NCBI RefSeq assembly: GCF_015209965.1
Contig: NZ_MU158692.1
Coordinates: 261,841-325,840, forward strand
DNA from: Sphingobacterium pedocola
GTDB lineage: Bacteria > Bacteroidota > Bacteroidia > Sphingobacteriales > Sphingobacteriaceae
Reading direction: 5' to 3'
DNA: 64,000 nt
The position numbers and the translations under genes were made by a program. Below the pieces are notes generated by a model that worked only from the letters and a program-made list of their open reading frames with translations, ran no database searches and was not told the DNA's origin. Each line of letters starts with the position of its first letter. The stretch's first letter is position 1. Below, one piece after another: positions 1 to 8,634 of the stretch.

Positions 1-266
1 ATAATCCCTAGCGGCACATCAGTACCCACTAAAGCGGATCCGAGTTCATTGATCGTGCCATCCCCTCCAACTGCTATCACCGCATCAAAATTCTCGGCTA
101 CTGCAGTTTTTCCCAACTCAAAAGCATGATTGGGTTTCGTCGTCTGTTGGAAGGTAGGGTTAAATTTTTGCAGATCAAGCACTTCTAGGACCTGTTTATT
201 AAAAGAAGTTTTCTTTTTACCTCCTGAAATTGGATTTATAACAAATAATATTTTTTTCCGATCCAT
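1..266 (-). CDS. Diacylglycerol kinase / YegS-LCB5-family lipid kinase (5' part only)
   Basis: Partial: the start codon is at 266 and the gene runs off the left edge, leaving about 88 codons. The visible N-terminus begins MDRKKILFVINPISGGK, the first strand and glycine loop of the DAGK catalytic domain. The hallmark nucleotide-binding motif GGDGTINE follows near residues 68-75. The family (diacylglycerol kinase, YegS, sphingosine kinase) phosphorylates lipid hydroxyl groups in the cytosol at the membrane. The substrate cannot be told from this fragment. It is divergent from metK, with about 270 bp between the two starts. Confidence 0.85.
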   Translation of the reverse strand, partial: MDRKKILFVINPISGGKKKTSFNKQVLEVLDLQKFNPTFQQTTKPNHAFELGKTAVAENFDAVIAVGGDGTINELGSALVGTDVPLGI

Positions 267-371
267 TATTTAACACTGTTCTGTTGTAAAGATAAGCATT
301 GAATGTGATTAACGTCATATCAAAAAAAGGTAATAAATATAAAATATCTTTTTATAATACCCAAAGAGTTG

Positions 372-379
372 TAGCTTTG
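372..379 (+). promoter_or_regulatory. metK promoter, -7 box TAGCTTTG
   Basis: TAGCTTTG is an exact match to the Bacteroidota -7 consensus TAnnTTTG. A start of transcription 4-7 nt downstream would lie just before the riboswitch-like element at 391. No TTG is found at the usual -33 distance, so the -33 element is weak or absent. Confidence 0.6.
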
Positions 380-390
380 CACCGACAAAA

Positions 391-466
391 AATGTGGACT
401 GATTTGCATTTTACATCTCGATGTAAATGGGAGATTGCAACCACAGAAAAAAAGTGCTAAAGCCTT
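391..466 (+). ncRNA. SAM-II-like riboswitch (S-adenosylmethionine aptamer) in the metK leader
   Basis: Stem P1 is formed by TGTGG (393-397) and CCACA (441-445). The L1 loop starts with the SAM-II-like ACTGATTTG (398-406) and ends with ATTGCAA just before the P1 3' strand. After P1 comes an A-rich linker, then GTGCTAAAGCC (454-464), matching the conserved 3' GCUAAA element that forms the pseudoknot. A small hairpin (about 407-430, CATTTTACATC/GATGTAAATG) sits inside the loop as an insertion compared with the short alphaproteobacterial form. Its position in front of S-adenosylmethionine synthetase fits feedback by SAM. Assignment is by recalled consensus, not by a covariance search. Confidence 0.72.
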
Positions 467-538
467 TCAAAACTAAAAGTTTTTCCACTTCTTATTCTAG
501 AAGCATCTTCTGCAAATCATAATTTCAAAGATTTAAAT

Positions 539-1792
539 ATGGCGTATTTATTTACTTCCGAGTCGGTATCTGAAGGACACCCTGATAAAATTGCAGACCA
601 AATTTCAGATGCGTTAATCGACAATTTCTTGGCATGGGACGAAGATGCTCGTGTCGCTATAGAGACATTGGTAACGACTGGACAAGTTGTATTGGCAGGT
701 GAGGTGAAATCAAAAATTTACCTAGACGTGCAAAAAATAACACGTTCGGTGATCGAGCGTATCGGATACACCAAATCAGAATATATGTTTGAAGCAAATT
801 CATGTGGTGTACTTTCGGCCATCCATGAACAATCTGCAGATATAAATCAGGGCGTAGACCGTATTACGAGACAGGAACAAGGGGCAGGCGACCAAGGGAT
901 CATGTTTGGATATGCCAACAATGAAACCGATAATCTGATGCCCCTAGCGTTAGATCTGTCGCATCGTCTTCTGTATGAATTAGCGGCATTGAGACGCGAA
1001 AATAAGGAAATAACCTATTTACGCCCAGATGCCAAATCCCAAGTAACGCTGGAGTATAGTGACGAGCACAAACCCCAACGCATCGATACGATCGTAATCT
1101 CCACACAGCATGATGATTTTGCATCAGAACACGAAATGCAACAAAAAATCAAAGCTGATATCATATCAATCTTGCTTCCTCGTGTGAAAGCACAATTAAA
1201 ACCTGAGTTGCAAGCTTTGTTTAACGATGACATCAAATTTCATATTAACCCGACGGGAAAATTTGTCATCGGTGGTCCGCACGGAGATTCAGGTCTTACA
1301 GGCAGGAAGATCATCGTAGATACATACGGAGGTAAAGGAGCCCACGGCGGCGGAGCCTTTTCTGGAAAGGATCCTTCAAAAGTAGACCGATCGGCGGCTT
1401 ACGCGACAAGACATATTGCGAAAAATCTGGTAGCAGCAGGAGTTGCCGATGAATTACTGGTACAAATTTCCTATGCAATTGGTGTAAAGGATCCAATGGG
1501 TATCTATGTGAATACCTATGGCACAAGCAAGATAGGATTATCCGATAGCGAAATCGCAAAAAAAATATCGGAAATATTCGATATGACACCGTATGGAATC
1601 GAAACACGTCTAGGACTACGAAATCCAATTTATTCGGAGACAGCGGCATATGGTCATATGGGTCGCACGCCGAAACGCGTCACCAAAACTTTTGAAAACT
1701 CGAATGGAGAAACGAAAACCATCGAAGTCGATCTCTTCACTTGGGAGCGACTTGATTATGTTGATCGGGTAAAAGAAGCTTTTAACATTTGA
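539..1792 (+). CDS. metK: S-adenosylmethionine synthetase
   Basis: Makes S-adenosylmethionine from methionine and ATP in the cytosol; normally a homotetramer needing Mg2+ and K+. The 417-residue length is usual for the family. Visible motifs are the N-terminal GHPDKIADQISDA with the catalytic His14, the methionine/ATP loop GAGDQGIMFGYA near residue 115, and the phosphate-binding glycine loop GGGAFSGKDPSKVDRSAAY near residues 273-291. The ATG at 539 directly precedes MAYLFTSESVSEGHPDK, the normal N-terminus. It is apparently monocistronic: riboswitch-like leader upstream and a terminator at 1853-1892. No anomalies seen. Confidence 0.98.
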   Translation: MAYLFTSESVSEGHPDKIADQISDALIDNFLAWDEDARVAIETLVTTGQVVLAGEVKSKIYLDVQKITRSVIERIGYTKSEYMFEANSCGVLSAIHEQSADINQGVDRITRQEQGAGDQGIMFGYANNETDNLMPLALDLSHRLLYELAALRRENKEITYLRPDAKSQVTLEYSDEHKPQRIDTIVISTQHDDFASEHEMQQKIKADIISILLPRVKAQLKPELQALFNDDIKFHINPTGKFVIGGPHGDSGLTGRKIIVDTYGGKGAHGGGAFSGKDPSKVDRSAAYATRHIAKNLVAAGVADELLVQISYAIGVKDPMGIYVNTYGTSKIGLSDSEIAKKISEIFDMTPYGIETRLGLRNPIYSETAAYGHMGRTPKRVTKTFENSNGETKTIEVDLFTWERLDYVDRVKEAFNI

Positions 1793-1852
1793 TAGCTCAT
1801 TCTACCAAATTATTATAGAGACTGTTTTAAAAAGTTCTCAAAAATCTGAACT

Positions 1853-1892
1853 GCGTCATTGCAAACCTCATAGGGGAGCATGACGCGTTTTT
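1853..1892 (+). terminator. Rho-independent terminator after metK
   Basis: GCGTCAT (1853-1859) pairs with ATGACGC (1880-1886), with a smaller CCT/AGG stem nested in the loop. It is followed by GTTTTTCT. It lies 60 nt after the metK stop. Confidence 0.65.
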
Positions 1893-1952
1893 CTAACACG
1901 TTCATTTCAACCCATGAATATTTTTAAATAAAATCAATTTTGTTTATATTCG

Positions 1953-2399
1953 TTGCTGAATCCTAAACAAACTGTTTTGAAAAGAAGACACTTTATAAAC
2001 AAATCTACGGCAAGTATAGCCGCTCTTACGCTAACCAGCGTAGCTGCAAAAGCCAATATTGCTACAGAAAAAAAGGACTCCATACCCGGAACAATCGTCC
2101 ATACCGTGTTCTTCTGGTTGAAGGAAGGTTTAGCGGAACAGGATATTCAAAATTTTACAGGCTTTTTTGAAGAACTCCGCAAAGTACCTACTGTACAAAG
2201 CCTACACTATGGGAAACCGGCCCTCACCACCCCGCGCGAAGTAGTCGACAATTCCTTTTCCTATAACCTGATTGTAACGTTCGCAAATATCGATGATATC
2301 AATGTATACGAAACACATCCTTTTCATCTTAAAGCAATTGAAAAGTATAGTCATCTATGGACAAAAGTAAAGGTATCGGACACGATGTTAGTAGCTTAA
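1953..2399 (+). CDS. Exported Dabb (stress-responsive A/B-barrel) domain protein
   Basis: About 140 residues. The N-terminus is basic (LKRRHFIN) followed by an alanine-rich hydrophobic stretch to about residue 35, resembling a Tat-type signal. The rest is a Dabb ferredoxin-like fold: the start HTVFFWLKEG, the central SLHYGKP, and ETHPFHLKAIEKY near the C-terminus are typical of the family. Dabb proteins form dimeric alpha/beta barrels; their roles vary and no catalytic residues can be assigned here. No ATG start is available in frame: the candidates are TTG at 1953 or TTG at 1977, the latter giving MKRRHF and the better signal peptide. A -7-like TATATTCG sits at 1945-1952. It ends convergent with the DUF58 gene. 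Confidence 0.75.
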   Translation: MLNPKQTVLKRRHFINKSTASIAALTLTSVAAKANIATEKKDSIPGTIVHTVFFWLKEGLAEQDIQNFTGFFEELRKVPTVQSLHYGKPALTTPREVVDNSFSYNLIVTFANIDDINVYETHPFHLKAIEKYSHLWTKVKVSDTMLVA

Positions 2400-2449
2400 G
2401 CTAGTATATAGATGTCAGATTACGTGTATAGTTAATCTATAGCGAAAGC

Positions 2450-3778
2450 TTAAATCAGGCCTCGTGCCTTTAATTCTAAGTATTTATTTATTGAGTTAAT
2501 ACTCAAATCCGCTGGATTTGTATAGATGGTTTGTAAACCATTCCTATTGAGTTCCTGAACAATTAATTGCTTTTCGTAGACAAATTTTTCGGCAATAATT
2601 TTATTGTAAATATCACTCACTTTGGAAACCGGTTCCCTCGCCATATCTACCAGTTCTGTATTCTTAAATACCACGACAACGACAATATGGCTTTTTCGGA
2701 GCATCCTGAGATAAGTTAGCTGTCGGCGTAAAGAGTCTAAGGTTTCAAAATTGGTGTATATGAATATCAGGGAACGCTTATTGATGCGCTGTCGCGCAAA
2801 AGCATAGAGATTTCCAAATTCGGACTCTTCGAATAGCGTAGAAACACCATATAGCACATCGGATATCTTTCGAATCTGGTTGTTTCTCTTCTCCGCAGGC
2901 ACGTGATTATAGATGTGTTTTGAAAAGGTAAGCATACCGGCCCGGTCCTGCTTTAATATCGCTGCATTTGACAGCACCAGCGTAGCATTGATTGCATAAT
3001 CCAACAAGGTCATTTCACTAAAGGGCATCCGCATAGCTCTCCCTGTATCGATAAAAGAATAAATCGGTTGGGATTTCTCTTCCTGAAATTGATTTACCAT
3101 TAGCTTACTGTGCTTGGCCGACGCTTTCCAATTCATATGCTTATATTCATCGCCGCGCACATATTCCCGTACATGATCAAATTCCAGTGTGGATCCAATC
3201 TTGCGAATGCGTTTTATTCCCAATTCTACAAGACGGTCGGTCGTCGCTAATAATTGATATTTCCGCATCTGAATAAAAGACGGGTAGCAAGGAATAACCC
3301 GGTTTTCGTCCAGTACAAACTTACGTTTAAATAATCCTATGTATTTTACTAATGCATTGCAGACACCAAATTGATATGTTCCACGTGTTACAGGTGTCAA
3401 CTCAAACTGAATTTCTTTTGTGCCGAGTGCTTTGATTGAAATATAGAATTCATTATCCCGAAGTTGCAATTGTTCCGGAAACTCTTCCAGTACGTTAACC
3501 CGTACCATTAATGGAAAGGAGCTCGTAATTAAAAGGGAAAAGGGATTCGCATCTCCATTTGACAATTTCTCCGGGTACCTCCTTTGCAATATTATCCTAT
3601 TTCTGGGGAAATATAAAATAAGGAGATCCCACGCACAAACTCCAAACCAACCCCACAGGAGTATATCCACCACAAAGCGAAATCCCGGTATATAGGCCGA
3701 AATAACATATAGAACCACAATACCCAACAGAATATAGAAAAACAGATTCGTGATATATAACCTCTTAAAAATCTTCAT
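2450..3778 (-). CDS. DUF58 domain protein (MoxR-associated, VWA-like)
   Basis: 442 residues. Two membrane segments lie near residues 10-50 (FFYILLGIVVLYVISAYIPG, then a tryptophan-rich helix), followed by a large soluble part. The DUF58 signature FDHVREYVRGDEYKHMNWKAS is present around residue 200. It is followed by a von Willebrand A-like region whose MIDAS motif is degenerate (DTGRAM instead of DxSxS). Its ATG directly follows the stop codon of the MoxR gene (TAAATG), so the two are translationally coupled. DUF58/MoxR pairs are thought to act as chaperone-like assembly systems for membrane or envelope proteins; the client here is unknown. It is the last gene of the SpoIIM-to-DUF58 operon. 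Confidence 0.9.
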   Translation of the reverse strand: MKIFKRLYITNLFFYILLGIVVLYVISAYIPGFRFVVDILLWGWFGVCAWDLLILYFPRNRIILQRRYPEKLSNGDANPFSLLITSSFPLMVRVNVLEEFPEQLQLRDNEFYISIKALGTKEIQFELTPVTRGTYQFGVCNALVKYIGLFKRKFVLDENRVIPCYPSFIQMRKYQLLATTDRLVELGIKRIRKIGSTLEFDHVREYVRGDEYKHMNWKASAKHSKLMVNQFQEEKSQPIYSFIDTGRAMRMPFSEMTLLDYAINATLVLSNAAILKQDRAGMLTFSKHIYNHVPAEKRNNQIRKISDVLYGVSTLFEESEFGNLYAFARQRINKRSLIFIYTNFETLDSLRRQLTYLRMLRKSHIVVVVVFKNTELVDMAREPVSKVSDIYNKIIAEKFVYEKQLIVQELNRNGLQTIYTNPADLSINSINKYLELKARGLI

Positions 3779-4783
3779 TTACCGAGGAATCTCTACACTT
3801 TCAATGATCTGACGGACAATATATTCCGCGGAAAATCCCTCCATCTCCTTCTCCGGCGTGAGCTGTACGCGATGTCCAAGCACAGCGGGTGCTACATACT
3901 TCACGTCATCAGGCGTGATAAAATCGCGCCCCTGTAACGCTGCAAAAGCCTTAGAAGATTCCAAAATAGCAATAGATGCCCTAGGAGACGCACCTAAAGT
4001 TAAGTTCTGATCTACACGTGTTTGTTGTATCGTTTGCGCGATATATTGGAGAATGTCTTCATGCACATAAATCAATTTTACCAGATGCTGGAAATGAATA
4101 AGCTCATCAATCGAAAGTACCGGCTGTACAAGATCTTCTTTATTTTTTGTCTTCTGCGCGTGGTGCTCCCTTAATATTACGAGCTCCTGTTCATATGCCG
4201 GGTAATGTACATCAATTTTAAATAAAAACCGATCCAATTGAGCTTCCGGCAACCGGTAAGTCCCTTCGTGCTCAATTGGATTTTGTGTAGCAAAAACAAG
4301 AAAAGGTGGAGTCAAAAGATAGGTATGTCCATCCACTGTGACCTGATTTTCGCTCATGCATTCAAATAACGCCGACTGTGTCTTAGCAGGAGCCCTGTTA
4401 ATTTCGTCGATAAGTACAATATTCCCGAAAATAGGACCTTTCTTAAATTCGAATTCATTTGTCTTCAAGTCTAAAATCGCAGACCCGGTAACATCGGAAG
4501 GCATCAAGTCGGGTGTAAATTGGATGCGTTTAAATTCACTGCTAATTGTTTTCGCAATCAGTTTGGCGATGAGTGTTTTGGCCACTCCAGGCAAACCTTC
4601 TATTAACGAATGTCCTCCGGCAAGAATAGAAACCAACAACATATTGATCACCTTGTCCTGTCCGATAATCACCTTCTTCACTTCTCGGCGTACTTCGTCA
4701 AATTTGGACTGCAACAGCGCTACATCTATTCGATTCTCGAAAGCTGGTGTATATTTCTCCGGTATATTTTCTAATTCGTTCAT
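3779..4783 (-). CDS. MoxR-family AAA+ ATPase
   Basis: 334 residues, typical for MoxR. Walker A is GLPGVAKT (about 63-70), Walker B LIDEIN (about 124-129), sensor 1 ATQNP (about 165-169) and the arginine-containing EAQLDRF (about 180-186). A C-terminal lid follows, with GASPRAS and ITPDDV as in the family. MoxR ATPases work with VWA/DUF58 partners, here encoded immediately downstream, in maturation or assembly of protein complexes. The start overlaps the end of the DUF4350 gene by 4 bp (ATGA), indicating operon translation. The physiological substrate cannot be read from sequence. Confidence 0.95.
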   Translation of the reverse strand: MNELENIPEKYTPAFENRIDVALLQSKFDEVRREVKKVIIGQDKVINMLLVSILAGGHSLIEGLPGVAKTLIAKLIAKTISSEFKRIQFTPDLMPSDVTGSAILDLKTNEFEFKKGPIFGNIVLIDEINRAPAKTQSALFECMSENQVTVDGHTYLLTPPFLVFATQNPIEHEGTYRLPEAQLDRFLFKIDVHYPAYEQELVILREHHAQKTKNKEDLVQPVLSIDELIHFQHLVKLIYVHEDILQYIAQTIQQTRVDQNLTLGASPRASIAILESSKAFAALQGRDFITPDDVKYVAPAVLGHRVQLTPEKEMEGFSAEYIVRQIIESVEIPR

Positions 4784-5979
4784 ATGATATTCGCTTTACT
4801 TTTAAAGTTTTCTATAATGTAGTTAATCAATTTAACATCTTCCACGGTAAAAGTTTCCCGACGCCTATATTGATCGATATGTGTTAGCAAAGATTGTGTT
4901 TCCGCTATCTCCACTCCTGATTTACGTGAAAGCTGTCTAATGAACTCCGGGTTCATCAGCTCCAATGTTTCCAACTGATAGCTGTTCCGAATTGCATACA
5001 GAAAGTAATCAATCTTTTTGAGAACAATATTTCCGGGCTTTCCATTTTCATAATATAGTGTGCCGATGGTCTTGGCAAAGTCTCTTGAAAGATTCGGTTC
5101 TGGCCTGAAAATCTTTACAGCGCGTTGTTCGCGCTTGCTTTTAAAAATCAGCAGCAATAGTAATCCTACCAATAATAGATACCATGCCTGTCGAAAACCG
5201 GATTGAGAGAGTACGACACGAAGTGGCGACCGCGACACGCTGCTATCGTAATAGTTGTCGATCCAGCGTATATTTTTATGGGTGACCACCTGTAACGCTT
5301 TACTCGAATAGTGGTAACCTGATTCGGTCAACATATTATAATTCGTAAATACCGAAGGAGAAGTATGCAAAAAGAAGTATCCTTTACCAAAGGATACTTT
5401 AATAAAATTAGGCATCACCCTGCCCCGCGCGTGCAAATTCCCCAGAATAGTACAGTTCTTACTGTTCAACTTAGTGAATACCGTAAAATCCGTTACTTTT
5501 TCCAATCGGATGCGTGCCGTATCACCCGCCAATGAATACATTACATTTTTATCCGAAGGAAAAAAAATCGAGTAACGCAACTCTTCCTGAGCTACTCCCA
5601 ATGTATCCAATAGCCATTCGTCAACATACAGCGTAGAGATAAATGCTTCACCGCCCCCATGCACAAATTTTAAGAGCGGCTCCATCTTCGTATCACCATA
5701 AGTACCGTAATCAAGAATATCGATTAACGCAGTATTATACGCTTTGAGGCTGTCAAGTCGTTCAATCTCTTCGTAAGTGGCATCTTCAGTATCATTGATT
5801 TTCCTTTCAGCGCCAAAAATAGACGACAGTTCCTGATGTAGCACATACAATCCAAACGGTACTTTGTCGCGCTGATCGAAGGTTGGCGTCCAATTTATCG
5901 GTCGTCTTGTTCCAGCATCAATGAGCGCTATTCCTCCCAATACAATAATAATAAAGGCAATAATTATCCCCTTGTTCAT
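4780..5979 (-). CDS. DUF4350 domain membrane protein
   Basis: About 399 residues from the ATG at 5979, which overlaps the DUF4129 stop by 4 bp (ATGA). An upstream in-frame start would add 27 residues that do not look like a signal. The N-terminal helix GIIIAFIIIVLGGIALIDAG is followed by a DUF4350-type periplasmic region (DKVPFGLYVLHQELSSIFG, LIDILDYGTYG). A second helix, AWYLLLVGLLLLLIFK, lies around residue 265, and a basic cytosolic tail of about 110 residues follows. DUF4350 proteins recur in MoxR/DUF58/DUF4129 clusters; their biochemical role is unknown. The topology (two helices bracketing an extracytoplasmic domain) is inferred. Confidence 0.85.
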   Translation of the reverse strand: MNKGIIIAFIIIVLGGIALIDAGTRRPINWTPTFDQRDKVPFGLYVLHQELSSIFGAERKINDTEDATYEEIERLDSLKAYNTALIDILDYGTYGDTKMEPLLKFVHGGGEAFISTLYVDEWLLDTLGVAQEELRYSIFFPSDKNVMYSLAGDTARIRLEKVTDFTVFTKLNSKNCTILGNLHARGRVMPNFIKVSFGKGYFFLHTSPSVFTNYNMLTESGYHYSSKALQVVTHKNIRWIDNYYDSSVSRSPLRVVLSQSGFRQAWYLLLVGLLLLLIFKSKREQRAVKIFRPEPNLSRDFAKTIGTLYYENGKPGNIVLKKIDYFLYAIRNSYQLETLELMNPEFIRQLSRKSGVEIAETQSLLTHIDQYRRRETFTVEDVKLINYIIENFKSKANII

Positions 5980-6761
5980 GCCCACCTCTTTTGAAATTGT
6001 TGAAATATCTGCACATAATGCTCGTACTCTTTTTCCCCGATCGGAAATTCTCCGAACCAAACATGGTCAAAGATCGCAACACACGCTCGAAACTCCCTTT
6101 TCAATTCCGCATTATCTATTTCTTCCTGCAACTCCATATTCGTCTTGGTATGCTTCCAATCGATAACACCTTTTCGCGAGAGTATTTGAATATTGAGTAG
6201 TTGTTGGTATCGAATGGCCAACGGGAAATTTCCATTTTTTAATGCATCATGAATATAATCCTGCACATTAATATGCATTAAGTTCCGCTCGACAAACTGG
6301 ACTTGCTTCCCGTCGCCAACTTCTTCATCCTCCAAATAGGCGATCAATTTATTTTTATTGAAGATGAGCTTATACATCAAAAATAAAAATATTACAGCAC
6401 CTATCGCACCCAGTATATAAAAAAAGGTCCTGTTGACAGTGGTTTTAGATTTCGGGAATAAATCTTCCAACAACTTTACAACACGATTCCAGATCGTATC
6501 TATAAAGGTCATCTTCTGTGCTACGCTCTCAGAATACACAAAATCTTCTTCCTGATATTTAGCAATCAATTGTTCAAAGGTTTGTGTATTCGTATTCGCC
6601 AAATAAGGCGCAGACGGTATGGAATCGTAATATCTGCTTCGCCAATACTCGCGTACCTCTACCGTATCGGCAGATTCGTCATCTTCGAGAATCTCAAACT
6701 GTTGAGAAAAAGACTGGAAATGGGTTAAACAGAGCAACAGCAACAGCAATAATCTATCCAT
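5976..6761 (-). CDS. DUF4129 domain protein with signal peptide
   Basis: About 261 residues. The chosen ATG at 6761 gives a clear signal peptide (MDRLLLLLLLCLTHFQSFSQ); an upstream in-frame start at 6809 would put charged residues before it. It overlaps the preceding gene by 8 bp. After an acidic extracytoplasmic segment (ILEDDESADTVEV) comes one membrane helix, FFYILGAIGAVIFLFLMYKL. The C-terminal DUF4129 region follows, with a family-like tryptophan-rich stretch (VIDWKHTKTN, ACVAIFDHVWFGEFPI). Members occur beside MoxR/DUF58 and transglutaminase-like genes; function unknown. Confidence 0.82.
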   Translation of the reverse strand: MDRLLLLLLLCLTHFQSFSQQFEILEDDESADTVEVREYWRSRYYDSIPSAPYLANTNTQTFEQLIAKYQEEDFVYSESVAQKMTFIDTIWNRVVKLLEDLFPKSKTTVNRTFFYILGAIGAVIFLFLMYKLIFNKNKLIAYLEDEEVGDGKQVQFVERNLMHINVQDYIHDALKNGNFPLAIRYQQLLNIQILSRKGVIDWKHTKTNMELQEEIDNAELKREFRACVAIFDHVWFGEFPIGEKEYEHYVQIFQQFQKRWA

Positions 6762-7650
6762 GATTACTCCTTCCGATTTTAGAAATTTTCTCAAAGATAT
6801 CCTCTCCATACTTCAGCTCTTTCGCTGTCTCATAAATGATTCCGTAGCTCATAACTGCTAGCATGGCATATACAATACTAAATAGCGTCAACAAGCTTCC
6901 TCCACATGACACCAGTATTCTACCATAGAATGTATTAAAAAAATCGGAATTAAATTCCAGTGAATTATAAGCAATCAAACCAATAAGAAGAGAAGGGATC
7001 AGGACGACTAAGCTGAGCAACGATTGGAACAAAAAGCTCACCACATAAGACGCTATTCCGTATTCAAAAACCCTCTTTCTTAACGCCGAAAAAGATGACA
7101 GGAAACAATCTGTTAAATCGTCGTATCCCTCTCTATAGAGTAAAAACGCACAAAAGTACCACAAGCCGATCATCGCGTAAAATATACCCAATCCTACAGA
7201 TCCTACCAATGGAATAAAGACACTTAAAAAAGTTACGATTCCGATCGGAATAACAGCAATAATGGAGACAATAAATGCCGCAGATAAAAACCGTATGTAC
7301 TTTGCTATATTTTCTTTAAAATTTCTCCACACATCCCTTTCGTCAAATTCGAGTGTACGCGTATCGCGGATCAATAGAAAGTACTCTATTGCAAATCCAA
7401 AAGCGACCAGCGCCGTAATCGAAAGTATGATAAACGCAAATCCAATATTAAAAAACAGATCAACAGAGAATTCCGCAGATAGATTGTATTTCGTAGAAAT
7501 ATAATAGGAAACCAATACCATGAGACAAACAGGGACGAATAAAAGCCGAATCATTACTTTAGCACAGTGCCCCAAAATAATTTTAAGCAGATTAATGAAA
7601 TCTTGAACAAACTCTCCGAGCTTGCGTTCCCGTTTAAATTCAAAATCCAT
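6754..7650 (-). CDS. Multi-pass membrane protein of the MoxR/DUF58 cluster
   Basis: About 298 residues from the ATG at 7650, which overlaps the SpoIIM stop (TAATG). An ATG at 7659 is equally possible. The N-terminus MDFEFKRERKLGEFVQDFINLLK is cytosolic and amphipathic. At least five hydrophobic segments follow, among them LLFVPVCLMVLVSYYIS, IGFAFIILSITALVAFGFAI, IGIVTFLSVFIPLVGSVGLG and LLSLVVLIPSLLIGLIA. I recognise no catalytic motif. Equivalent membrane proteins of unknown function sit at this position in Bacteroidota MoxR clusters. It is coupled by overlaps on both sides, so it is probably an integral part of the same membrane complex (inference). Confidence 0.75.
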   Translation of the reverse strand: MDFEFKRERKLGEFVQDFINLLKIILGHCAKVMIRLLFVPVCLMVLVSYYISTKYNLSAEFSVDLFFNIGFAFIILSITALVAFGFAIEYFLLIRDTRTLEFDERDVWRNFKENIAKYIRFLSAAFIVSIIAVIPIGIVTFLSVFIPLVGSVGLGIFYAMIGLWYFCAFLLYREGYDDLTDCFLSSFSALRKRVFEYGIASYVVSFLFQSLLSLVVLIPSLLIGLIAYNSLEFNSDFFNTFYGRILVSCGGSLLTLFSIVYAMLAVMSYGIIYETAKELKYGEDIFEKISKIGRSNHG

Positions 7651-8612
7651 TAAATCCATTCGTGTTTTTTTGCCATTTGCCTCGGTTTGATAATATAAGT
7701 ATATACGATCGCCAACAGCGATAAGGTGATAATGAAGATGCTTAGCCACACCGAAACCTGGTAATATCGCGTCACGAAGCCCTCTAAAGTCCCAGCAACT
7801 ATGAAAAAAGGAATCGTGCTAATCAACACCTTAGCCGCTCGTTTGGTCGTTCTTTTGAACGAGTCTAACCGCGTATATGATTTCGGAAACAAAATACTGT
7901 TTCCTATCGCTAGTCCACAGCCACCTGCGACGACGATAACAGACAGTTCTATCGTGCCATGTATCCAGATAGCGGTCAATGCTTCCTGGAACACACCATA
8001 TTTATAAAATAAATAATGGAACGACCCAACCATTATTCCATTGCTAAAAAGAATAAAGCCCGTTCCTATGCTTAGAAAAATACCGTAGATAAAAGCTAAG
8101 AATGCTACTTTAATATTATTGATGGTGATAAAAAGTGCACCCCCAAAGCTATCGCCCTGTTGATATACGGCAGCAGGGTTACCCGCTTTTATATTGTCGA
8201 TAGTCATATTAACATAGGTATCTCCCATTATCAAACGAACAAAATGCTCGTCGTACCGGGATGAAACAAATCCTATCGTATTCGCTAACAAGAAGAGCAA
8301 CAATGAATAGATCATCGGTCGCCGAATTTGCCAAATTGCTTCGTATATTTCGTATTGAAAGAAATGAGCTAGTTTATTATTGGAGGATTTTTGATCCTTA
8401 TAAATGATTTGGTGCGAACGAATTGCCAACTCATTCAAATATATATTGGTCTTACTTTTCGGATAAAATGTTTGTGCATACGCTAGGTCATTGGTGAGTT
8501 CAATATAATTTGTTGCAAGAATATCGGGATCAACCTCAGATTTATTTGCCAAATTATTCTCAATTGACACCCATTTTTCTTTATTTCGTTCGATAAAGGA
8601 TGCTTCCCGCAT
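7650..8612 (-). CDS. SpoIIM-like (DUF95) membrane protein
   Basis: 320 residues. A soluble helical N-terminus of about 95 residues (REASFIERNKEKWVSIENNL) is followed by five or six hydrophobic segments, typical of the stage II sporulation protein M superfamily. Visible family-like pieces are LLLFLLANTIGFVSSRY, NNIKVAFLAFIYGIFLSIGTG and IWIHGTIELSVIVVAGGCGLAIG. The last of these carries the HGxxEL signature. The organism is not expected to sporulate; in Bacteroidota the family is a standard neighbour of RDD, MoxR and DUF58 genes. It is the first gene of the minus-strand operon, expressed from the promoter at 8635-8665. Confidence 0.9.
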   Translation of the reverse strand: MREASFIERNKEKWVSIENNLANKSEVDPDILATNYIELTNDLAYAQTFYPKSKTNIYLNELAIRSHQIIYKDQKSSNNKLAHFFQYEIYEAIWQIRRPMIYSLLLFLLANTIGFVSSRYDEHFVRLIMGDTYVNMTIDNIKAGNPAAVYQQGDSFGGALFITINNIKVAFLAFIYGIFLSIGTGFILFSNGIMVGSFHYLFYKYGVFQEALTAIWIHGTIELSVIVVAGGCGLAIGNSILFPKSYTRLDSFKRTTKRAAKVLISTIPFFIVAGTLEGFVTRYYQVSVWLSIFIITLSLLAIVYTYIIKPRQMAKKHEWI

Positions 8613-8634
8613 AATTTAAATTTAAGTACCTATT

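Noticed and set aside
2396..2453. Inverted repeat between the Dabb gene and the DUF58 gene (AAGCT...AGCTT with TATAGAT/ATCTATA)
   Set aside because: Possible bidirectional terminator, but long loop and no T run; left out as a feature.
7650..8612. Sporulation function for the SpoIIM-like gene
   Set aside because: Bacteroidota do not sporulate; the family name reflects its Bacillus homologue. The MoxR/DUF58 context is a better guide.
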